Source: Pseudomonas sp. R4-35-07 | GTDB lineage: Bacteria; Pseudomonadota; Gammaproteobacteria; Pseudomonadales; Pseudomonadaceae | Length of the DNA: 64,000 bases | Reading direction: 5' to 3' | Assembly (NCBI RefSeq): GCF_003852235.1 | Contig: NZ_CP027732.1 | Span: 62,001 to 126,000 of the forward strand | In this document: one piece after another, positions 53,623 through 64,000 of the stretch | How the letters are laid out: each line of letters starts with the position of its first letter | Numbering within the stretch: position 1 is the first letter of the stretch | Notes under the pieces: model-generated | Database searches by the model: none | What the model was told of the DNA's origin: nothing | What the model saw: the letters and a program-made list of their open reading frames with translations, nothing else | Position numbers and translations under genes: made by a program

Positions 53623-54522
53623 TTAAATATTGGAGTTGTAGCGCTGAGATTGGCCGATAAGCCAGTCTCGGAACGCATGCAATGAAGCAGATTCGACCTT
53701 TCGTTCTGGAATCATCAAGTAATAGGCCTTATCGCTGCTCAGGGTCTGGTTAGCGGCGATCATCAACTGTTTCTCCTGTAACTCCCGCTGGATCAAGAAG
53801 GGCGGGATCAACGCGATGCCCATGTCATGCATAGCCGCCTGGGACAACATTGAGAATAGCTCGTAACGCGGGCCTGTCATGTCGCGGGGAACGCTCAGTT
53901 GCTGGGCGTTGAACCACTGGCGCCAGGCATAAGGGCGGGTTGTCTGCTGCAGCAGAGGCAGTTCGGCGATTTCCCGAGGAGTGAAGTGCGCAAGGTCGCC
54001 GAGTAAGCGTGGGCTGCAGACGGGCACCGGGTTTTCACCCATGAGCCGATGGGATTCCGTGCCGGACCAGTCGGCATCGCCGAAGTAGATCGCAGCGTCG
54101 AACTCGGTGTCGGCAAAGAGGAAGGGGCGTGTGCGGTTGGTCAGGTTGACCGTCACTTCCGGATGCTGCTGTTGGAAGTCCTTCAGGCGCGGGATCAGCC
54201 ACTGGGTGCCAAACGTCGGTACCACCGCCAGTTCGATCACGTTCGCGCCCTGCTGGCCCATGACTGAAAGGGTATCGCGCTCCACCGCATCCAGTTGCTT
54301 AGCCACTCTGCGGCTATAGGACAGCCCCGCCTCGGTCAGCTTCACCCCGCGCCGCGAGCGCCGAAACAGTTCGACACTCAAAAACTCTTCAAGGCTGGCG
54401 ATCTGTCGGCAGATCGCACCTTGCGTGATGGAAAGCTCCTGCGCCGCCTTGGTGAAGCTCTCGTGGCGGGCTGCTGCTTCAAAGCTGATGAGCGCGGTAG
54501 TGCTGGGGATTTTCCTGCGCAT
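53623..54522 (-). CDS. gcdR: LysR-family regulator of the glutarate genes
   Basis: A 299-residue LysR-type regulator: N-terminal helix-turn-helix (ALISFEAAARHESFTKAAQELS, TQGAICRQIASLEEFLSVELF) followed by a ligand-binding domain. It is divergent from gcdH-gcdG, the position of the activator GcdR in P. putida and of PA0448. I chose the ATG at 54522 because the ribosome binding GAGG is about 9 bases away; the ATG at 54528 is only 3 bases from it. The name is inferred from context. Confidence 0.85.
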   Translation of the reverse strand: MRRKIPSTTALISFEAAARHESFTKAAQELSITQGAICRQIASLEEFLSVELFRRSRRGVKLTEAGLSYSRRVAKQLDAVERDTLSVMGQQGANVIELAVVPTFGTQWLIPRLKDFQQQHPEVTVNLTNRTRPFLFADTEFDAAIYFGDADWSGTESHRLMGENPVPVCSPRLLGDLAHFTPREIAELPLLQQTTRPYAWRQWFNAQQLSVPRDMTGPRYELFSMLSQAAMHDMGIALIPPFLIQRELQEKQLMIAANQTLSSDKAYYLMIPERKVESASLHAFRDWLIGQSQRYNSNI

Positions 54523-54679
54523 GTACATTGTCCTCACATGTAAGGCGCATTTTTGGCCTTATCGAGCATCACGAAGTGAGAAATTAGCACAAGCTCATGC
54601 AGAAACCTCGTTTGCCCTCTGCACCTTCCCGACCTAGTCTGCATGCACGACGTTTGATTCTTTTCGTGAGGACTTATTC
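54523..54679. promoter_or_regulatory. Divergent promoter region gcdR / gcdH
   Basis: A 157-base gap between divergent genes, with the gcdH ribosome binding GTGAGGAC just before 54680. A LysR regulator is expected to bind here near a T-N11-A motif, but I do not see a single convincing site. Confidence 0.5.
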
Positions 54680-55861
54680 ATGGCTGGCAAGGCAAGCTTC
54701 AACTGGATCGATCCACTGCTGCTGGATCAACAGCTCACCGAAGAAGAGCGCATGGTGCGTGACAGTGCCGAGCAATTTGCTCAGGACAAGTTGGCGCCTC
54801 GAGTGCTTGAAGCTTTCCGTCATGAAAAGACCGACCCTGCGATCTTCCGCGAGATGGGCGAAACCGGCTTGTTGGGAGCGATGATTCCCGAGCAATACGG
54901 TGGCAGTGGCTTGAACTACGTCAGCTATGGGTTGATTGCCCGTGAAGTCGAGCGTGTCGATTCCGGTTATCGCTCGATGATGAGTGTGCAGTCCTCACTG
55001 GTGATGGTGCCGATCAATGAATTCGGTACCGAGGCGCAAAAGCAGAAGTACCTGCCGAAATTGGCCTCGGGCGAATGGATCGGCTGCTTCGGTCTCACCG
55101 AGCCCAATCATGGTTCTGATCCAGGCGCGATGATCACCCGTGCGCGTAAAGTGGAGGGCGGCTACAGCCTGAGCGGCGCGAAGATGTGGATTACCAACAG
55201 CCCGATCGCCGACGTGTTTGTGGTGTGGGGCAAGGACGACGCCGGCGACATACGCGGTTTTGTCCTGGAGAAGGGCTGGAAAGGCCTGAGCGCGCCGGCG
55301 ATTCACGGCAAGGTCGGCCTGCGGGCGTCCATCACCGGCGAAATCGTGATGGATAACGTATTTGTACCGGAAGAGAACATCTTTCCGGATGTGCGTGGCT
55401 TGAAGGGGCCTTTTACTTGCCTGAATTCGGCACGATACGGCATCTCCTGGGGCGCGCTGGGCGCTGCGGAGTTCTGCTGGCATACCGCGCGTCAGTACAC
55501 CCTTGATCGCCACCAGTTTGGCCGGCCATTGGCCGCGACGCAGTTGATCCAGAAGAAGCTGGCCGACATGCAGACCGAGATCACGTTGGCGCTGCAAGGC
55601 TGCCTGCGGTTGGGTCGGATGAAGGATGAGGGGACGGCGGCGGTCGAGATCACTTCGATCATGAAGCGCAACTCATGCGGCAAGTCCCTGGATATCGCGC
55701 GCATGGCCCGGGACATGCTGGGTGGTAACGGCATCTCCGACGAGTTTGGGGTGGCGCGCCATTTGGTCAACCTGGAGGTGGTCAACACCTATGAAGGTAC
55801 CCATGACGTGCATGCCTTGATCCTGGGGCGCGCGCAAACCGGTCTTCAGGCGTTCTATTAA
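54680..55861 (+). CDS. gcdH: Glutaryl-CoA dehydrogenase
   Basis: FAD enzyme that oxidises and decarboxylates glutaryl-CoA to crotonyl-CoA in lysine and glutarate breakdown. The 393-residue protein belongs to the acyl-CoA dehydrogenase superfamily; FAD and substrate motifs are [13 protein letters not shown] near residue 135 and [16 protein letters not shown]. The catalytic glutamate is in [17 protein letters not shown] near the C terminus. It is followed by gcdG after 13 bases. Confidence 0.96.
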   Translation: MAGKASFNWIDPLLLDQQLTEEERMVRDSAEQFAQDKLAPRVLEAFRHEKTDPAIFREMGETGLLGAMIPEQYGGSGLNYVSYGLIAREVERVDSGYRSMMSVQSSLVMVPINEFGTEAQKQKYLPKLASGEWIGCFGLTEPNHGSDPGAMITRARKVEGGYSLSGAKMWITNSPIADVFVVWGKDDAGDIRGFVLEKGWKGLSAPAIHGKVGLRASITGEIVMDNVFVPEENIFPDVRGLKGPFTCLNSARYGISWGALGAAEFCWHTARQYTLDRHQFGRPLAATQLIQKKLADMQTEITLALQGCLRLGRMKDEGTAAVEITSIMKRNSCGKSLDIARMARDMLGGNGISDEFGVARHLVNLEVVNTYEGTHDVHALILGRAQTGLQAFY

Positions 55862-55874
55862 TAGGAGCATGGGC

Positions 55875-57095
55875 ATGGGCGCGCTTTCGCATCTGCGAGT
55901 ACTGGATTTATCGCGAGTACTGGCGGGCCCTTGGTCCGGGCAGATACTTGCGGACCTCGGGGCCGAGGTGATCAAGGTCGAAAGGCCGGGCAATGGTGAC
56001 GACACGCGCGCCTGGGGGCCGCCCTTCCTCAAGGATGCTTATGGTGAGAACACCAGTGAGGCGGCGTACTACCTGTCTGCCAACCGTAATAAGGAATCGG
56101 TGACCATCGACTTCACCAAGCCTGAGGGGCAGAGGCTGGTGCGTGACCTGGCTGCCAAGTCGGACATCCTGATCGAGAACTTCAAAGTGGGTGGCCTGGC
56201 GGCTTATGGTTTGGATTATGAGTCGCTCAAGGAGATAAATCCGGAGCTGATCTATTGCTCGATCACCGGTTTTGGCCAGACCGGGCCTTATGCCACGCGT
56301 GCCGGCTATGACTTCATGATTCAAGGGTTGGGTGGGTTGATGAGCCTGACCGGTCGGCCTGAGGGGGATGATGGCGCGGGGCCGGTGAAGGTTGGGGTGG
56401 CATTGACCGATATTCTCACGGGGCTTTATTCAACCGTGGCTATCCTGGCAGCCCTCGCTCACCGGGATCACGACGGCGGCGGGCAACATATCGATATGGC
56501 GCTGCTGGATGTGCAGGTGGCTTGCCTGGCTAATCAGGCGATGAATTACCTGACGACGGGGGTCTCGCCAAAACGCCTGGGCAACGCGCATCCGAATATC
56601 GTGCCTTATCAGGACTTTCCTACGGCCGATGGTGATTTCATTCTGACGGTGGGAAATGACGGGCAGTTTCGCAAGTTCGCCGAGGTGGCTGGGCAGCCAC
56701 AGTGGGCGGATGATCCGCGGTTCTCTACTAACAAGATGCGGGTTGCCAATCGTGCGGCGCTGATCCCGTTGATTCGTCAGGCGACGGTCTTCAAGGCCAC
56801 GGCAGAGTGGGTATGGCAACTGGAGAAAGTAGGCGTGCCGTGTGGGCCGATCAATGATCTGGCGCAAATGTTCGCTGATCCGCAGGTCAAGGCGCGGGGG
56901 TTGGCCATGGAGCTGCCTCATGCTTTGGCGGGGATGGTGCCTCAGGTCGCCAGCCCGATCCGGCTTTCCAAGACGCCTGTGGAGTATCGCAGTGCGCCGC
57001 CGCTGCTGGGTGAGCACACGCTTCAAGTGCTGCAGAGTGTACTGGGGCTGACGCCGTTGAATGTGGCTGCTTTAAGAAAGTCTGGCGTCATCTGA
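55875..57095 (+). CDS. gcdG: Succinyl-CoA:glutarate CoA-transferase (CaiB/BaiF family)
   Basis: Activates glutarate to glutaryl-CoA for gcdH. The 406-residue protein is a class III CoA-transferase with an early LSRVLAGPWSGQILADLGA, KVERPGNGDDTR, and the catalytic aspartate in AGYDFMIQGLGGLMSLTG near residue 150. The ATG at 55875 has an AGGAG 7 bases upstream, better than the ATG at 55869. Specificity for glutarate is inferred from the gcdH and gcdR neighbours. Confidence 0.9.
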   Translation: MGALSHLRVLDLSRVLAGPWSGQILADLGAEVIKVERPGNGDDTRAWGPPFLKDAYGENTSEAAYYLSANRNKESVTIDFTKPEGQRLVRDLAAKSDILIENFKVGGLAAYGLDYESLKEINPELIYCSITGFGQTGPYATRAGYDFMIQGLGGLMSLTGRPEGDDGAGPVKVGVALTDILTGLYSTVAILAALAHRDHDGGGQHIDMALLDVQVACLANQAMNYLTTGVSPKRLGNAHPNIVPYQDFPTADGDFILTVGNDGQFRKFAEVAGQPQWADDPRFSTNKMRVANRAALIPLIRQATVFKATAEWVWQLEKVGVPCGPINDLAQMFADPQVKARGLAMELPHALAGMVPQVASPIRLSKTPVEYRSAPPLLGEHTLQVLQSVLGLTPLNVAALRKSGVI

Positions 57096-57323
57096 GTGCG
57101 CTCTCTATATAGAAGAGGTATCTGTCGGTCGTTTTATGATCAATCCTAATTATTTGATAAGAAAACGAAATTAGAAGTTGACGGCAGATTTTGTGCGCCT
57201 ATAATTCGCCCCACTTCCGGCGCAGTCGAAACGGAAAACTTCTTGGTAAACAATGAGTTAAGTAGTTTTCGGCAGCAAGTTGCTTCAGTCCATCGAAGCC
57301 AAAAAGAAGTTGAAAAAGAGGTG
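57096..57323. other. Region upstream of the rRNA operon
   Basis: About 230 bases, AT-rich toward 57220-57320. I see no gene. It includes the likely UP-element region of the first rrn promoter (AAAAAGAAGTTGAAAAAGAG just before 57324). Confidence 0.5.
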
Positions 57324-57351
57324 TTGACAGCAGCGTGTAACGCTGTAGAAT
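57324..57351 (+). promoter_or_regulatory. rrn promoter P1
   Basis: TTGACA (57324-57329), 16 bases, TAGAAT (57346-57351), preceded by an A-rich UP element. This is a strong sigma-70 promoter ahead of the 16S gene. Confidence 0.9.
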
Positions 57352-57433
57352 TCGCCTCCCGCTTACGAGAGATCGCAAGCGCAAGTGGTTGAAGTTGTTG
57401 AAGAAATCTTCGAAAACTTCTGAAAATAACCAC

Positions 57434-57461
57434 TTGACAGCAAATGAGGCTGCTGTAGAAT
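57434..57461 (+). promoter_or_regulatory. rrn promoter P2
   Basis: TTGACA (57434-57439), 16 bases, TAGAAT (57456-57461). It repeats P1 110 bases downstream, including the context GCTGTAGAATKCGCCTC-like, and is followed by a GC-rich discriminator GCGCGCC. Confidence 0.9.
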
Positions 57462-57499
57462 GCGCGCCTCGGTTGAGACGAATAGCTCTTAACCAACCG

Positions 57500-57512
57500 C
57501 TCTTTAACAACT
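57500..57512 (+). promoter_or_regulatory. boxA antitermination element
   Basis: GCTCTTTAACAAC in the rRNA leader matches the boxA consensus TGCTCTTTAACA bound by NusB-NusE. A second copy, GTTCTTTAAAAATT, is in the 16S-23S spacer near 59557. Confidence 0.85.
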
Positions 57513-57659
57513 GAATCAAGCAATTCGTGTGGGTGCTTGTGGAGTCAGACTGATAGTCAACAAGATTATCAGCATCACAAGTTACTCCGCGAGAAATCAA
57601 AGATGTAACCAACGATTGCTGAGCCAAGTTTAGGGTTTCTTAAAAACCCAAAGATGTTT

Positions 57660-59196
<1,537 letters not shown>

Positions 59197-59318
59197 ATCG
59201 ACGACATCAGCTGCTCCATAAGTTCCCACACGAATTGCTTGATTCATTGAAGAAGACGATAGAAGCAGCTTTAAGCTCCAAGCTGATAGCTCTTAGCTAA
59301 TCAGTTGCGCTCGAAATT

Positions 59319-59395
<77 letters not shown>

Positions 59396-59405
59396 ATTTT
59401 GTTAT

Positions 59406-59481
59406 GGGGCCATAGCTCAGCTGGGAGAGCGCCTGCCTTGCACGCAGGAGGTCAACGGTTCGATCCCGTTTGGCTCCACCA
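59406..59481 (+). tRNA. tRNA-Ala (TGC)
   Basis: A 76-base cloverleaf with encoded CCA, anticodon TGC in CCTGCCTTGCACGCAGG, 10 bases after tRNA-Ile in the 16S-23S spacer. Confidence 0.97.
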
Positions 59482-59720
59482 TTAACTGTTTCTGCTGTTA
59501 GAGTTTAGAAATGAGTATTCCGCTGTGAATATTGATTTCTAGTCTTTGATTAGATCGTTCTTTAAAAATTTGGGTATGTGATAGAAAGATAGACTGACCG
59601 TTACTTTCACTGGTAACGGCTCAGGCTAAGGTAAAATTTGTGAGTCGCTCTTAATTGAGTATGATCGAATTTTCGGCGAATGTTGTCTTCACAGTATAAC
59701 CAGATTGCTTGGGGTTATAT

Positions 59721-62612
<2,892 letters not shown>

Positions 62613-62783
62613 ATAACACCCAAGCAATTTGACTACTCCTGACTTTAAAAAAGCAGAAGCATCAGATTGCGGTGTGTGAAGACGCAATGAACCGAAAGTT
62701 CGATACTCACAAAACACCGACTTCTATCCCATACCCAATTTGCTGAAGCGAGGCCATCTGGCCACGACTCAGTACCCGAATTT

Positions 62784-62898
62784 CTTGACGACCATAGAGC
62801 ATTGGAACCACCTGATCCCATCCCGAACTCAGTAGTGAAACGATGCATCGCCGATGGTAGTGTGGGGTTTCCCCATGTGAGAGTAGGTCATCGTCAAG
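62784..62898 (+). rRNA. rrf: 5S ribosomal RNA, copy 1
   Basis: About 115 bases; terminal helix CTTGACGA / TCGTCAAG, with the usual GGAACCACCTGATCCCATCC and CCGATGGTAGTGTGGGG. It is 171 bases after 23S and followed by a terminator. It differs from copy 2 at one visible base (CAGTAGTG versus CAGCAGTG). Confidence 0.96.
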
Positions 62899-62910
62899 AT
62901 TAAATTCCAG

Positions 62911-62943
62911 AACCCCTGTTTGCGTACGCAAACAGGGGTTTTG
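62911..62943 (+). terminator. Terminator between the two 5S genes
   Basis: AACCCCTGTTTGCG and CGCAAACAGGGGTT pair around TA, followed by TTTG. Confidence 0.85.
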
Positions 62944-63008
62944 TTTATGTAGAAGTCCATGAATTTCACCGGTACGTTGCTAGCGCAACGATCTGGTACA
63001 CAGAATTT

Positions 63009-63123
63009 CTTGACGACCATAGAGCATTGGAACCACCTGATCCCATCCCGAACTCAGCAGTGAAACGATGCATCGCCGATGGTAGTGTGGGGTTTCCCCA
63101 TGTGAGAGTAGGTCATCGTCAAG
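63009..63123 (+). rRNA. rrf: 5S ribosomal RNA, copy 2
   Basis: A second 5S gene of about 115 bases, 110 bases after the first and nearly identical to it. It starts and ends with the same paired sequence. Since a terminator lies between the copies, its expression needs readthrough, partial termination or its own promoter. Confidence 0.96.
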
Positions 63124-63134
63124 ATTGAATTCCG

Positions 63135-63168
63135 AAACCCCTGTCTGCTTACGCAGACAGGGGTTTTG
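63135..63168 (+). terminator. Terminator after the second 5S gene
   Basis: AACCCCTGTCTGC and GCAGACAGGGGTT pair around TTAC, followed by TTG; it is a close relative of the terminator at 62911 with compensating changes. Confidence 0.85.
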
Positions 63169-63398
63169 TCGTTTAGGGTTCTAAGTGGCTGATAATCGAC
63201 TGTGCTCATACCGCCTGTCGTTCTCTTACGCTAAAAGCGGAAGATTCACACAAATCTCTAAGTTTTATCGATTTCTGGCCGAAAGCCTGACGAGCCATGC
63301 GTGCACCGAAATAGAGCGGTCGCAGAGTCCGCCTATCGCGATACATGGAATGTTCCACTCGGCACGCTCACCCCCCTTTGGCAAAAGAAGTCGATGAA
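63169..63398. promoter_or_regulatory. Upstream region of the chemoreceptor gene
   Basis: About 230 bases after the rrn terminator. It must carry the promoter of the gene at 63399. No clear -35/-10 or flagellar sigma-28 element is obvious to me and no gene is visible. Confidence 0.4.
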
Positions 63399-64000
63399 AT
63401 GAATCTCAAGTTCAGTCATAAAATTCTGTTGGCTGCGTCAGGCGTCGTGGTTCTGGCCTTCGCGCTATTCACGTTCTACAACGATTACCTGCAGCGCAAC
63501 ACGATCAGGCAGAACCTGGCGTCCTCCATCCAGCAATCCGGAGAGCTTACCGCCAGCAGTGTGCAGAACTGGCTCAGCGGCCGTATCCTGGTTCTCGAGA
63601 GCCTGGCACAAAACGTTGCCCATCAAGGCAGCGCCGCCGACCTTCCCGGCTTGGTCGATCAACCGGCGCTCACCTCAAACTTCCAGTTCACCTACGTTGG
63701 CCAAATCAATGGAGTGTTCACCCAGCGCCCCGACGCGAAGATGCCCGAAGGCTATGACCCACGTCAGCGCCCTTGGTACAAGCAAGCCGTAGCAGCCGAC
63801 AAAACCATGCTTACCCCGCCTTATATGGCGGCTGTAGGCGGCCAGATCGTGACGATCGCCATGCCGGTGAAGAAGAACGGAGAGTTGTTGGGCGTGGTGG
63901 GTGGCGACTTGAGCCTGCAAACCTTGGTGAAGATCATCAACTCGGTGGATTTTGGCGGTATTGGTCATGCATTCCTGGTCAGTGGTGATGGCCAGGTCAT
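63399..64000 (+). CDS. Methyl-accepting chemotaxis protein with dCache domain (PctA-like), N-terminal part
   Basis: The gene runs off the right edge; about 200 residues are present. An N-terminal helix (about 9-28, HKILLAASGVVVLAFALF) is followed by a double-Cache periplasmic domain. The amino-acid binding pattern of PctA-type receptors is present: YDPRQRPWYKQAV (arginine, tryptophan, tyrosine) and VVGGDLSLQTLV (aspartate). The signalling region would lie beyond 64000. Sensing of amino acids is an inference from those residues and overall likeness to PctA. Confidence 0.9.
   Translation, partial: MNLKFSHKILLAASGVVVLAFALFTFYNDYLQRNTIRQNLASSIQQSGELTASSVQNWLSGRILVLESLAQNVAHQGSAADLPGLVDQPALTSNFQFTYVGQINGVFTQRPDAKMPEGYDPRQRPWYKQAVAADKTMLTPPYMAAVGGQIVTIAMPVKKNGELLGVVGGDLSLQTLVKIINSVDFGGIGHAFLVSGDGQV

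Overview
The window is a stretch of chromosome from a fluorescent-group Pseudomonas. The 16S rRNA gene, GC-rich coding sequence, repeated REP/REPIN elements (core GTGGGAGGGGGCTTGCCCC) and gene content and order that I recall from P. aeruginosa and P. fluorescens all point there. I cannot name the species from the sequence alone. No phage, integrase, transposase or CRISPR array is visible; almost everything is core genome.

Layout. 1-6304: the distal part of the aa3 cytochrome c oxidase locus (ctaD end, ctaG, ctaE, a small divergent membrane protein, SURF1, a thioredoxin-like membrane protein, ctaA, ctaB, SCO), which covers structural subunits, heme A synthesis and copper delivery. 6436-8957: methionine ABC importer metNIQ. 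9223-11364: large catalase katE. 11466-15259: zinc homeostasis, with zur-znuC-znuB and a lipoprotein gene divergent from znuA. 15325-20404: thrB, a DUF2782 protein, polA, the small RNA ErsA with a clear AlgU-type promoter, and engB. 20605-25206: a decayed cytochrome c5 gene, cytochrome c4, dsbA, an EEP-fold phosphatase/nuclease and a diguanylate cyclase. 25282-30670: lipoprotein amidase AmpDh2, KinB/AlgB two-component system, a 94-residue protein behind a sigma-54-like promoter, a DUF1328 peptide and an Ivy-type lysozyme inhibitor.

31386-46935: gltP, a Gate-domain membrane protein, a four-gene Mla-like lipid transport operon (STAS-MlaE permease, ATPase, MCE protein, lipoprotein), DUF5924 and M16 peptidase genes, Na/Pi cotransporter, TerC, CitMHS transporter, and a cluster of a large Lnb-like periplasmic protein with three DUF2388 paralogues. 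48015-53170: DUF1127 peptide, CoA transferase and the three-gene pnt transhydrogenase. 53623-57095: glutarate catabolism (gcdR divergent from gcdHG). 57324-63170: a complete rRNA operon with two tandem promoters, 16S, tRNA-Ile, tRNA-Ala, 23S and two 5S genes each followed by its own terminator. The window ends inside a dCache chemoreceptor gene resembling PctA.

The less ordinary signals are the remnant of a cytochrome c5 gene that has lost its heme site, the Lnb-like/DUF2388 cluster, a dense set of palindromes upstream of the DUF1127 gene, the sigma-54-like promoter beside algB, the AlgU promoter of ErsA, unexplained inverted repeats in long intergenic regions, and REPIN variants. I did not find a convincing undescribed multi-gene system; the Lnb-like/DUF2388 cluster is the best candidate for unexplored biology.
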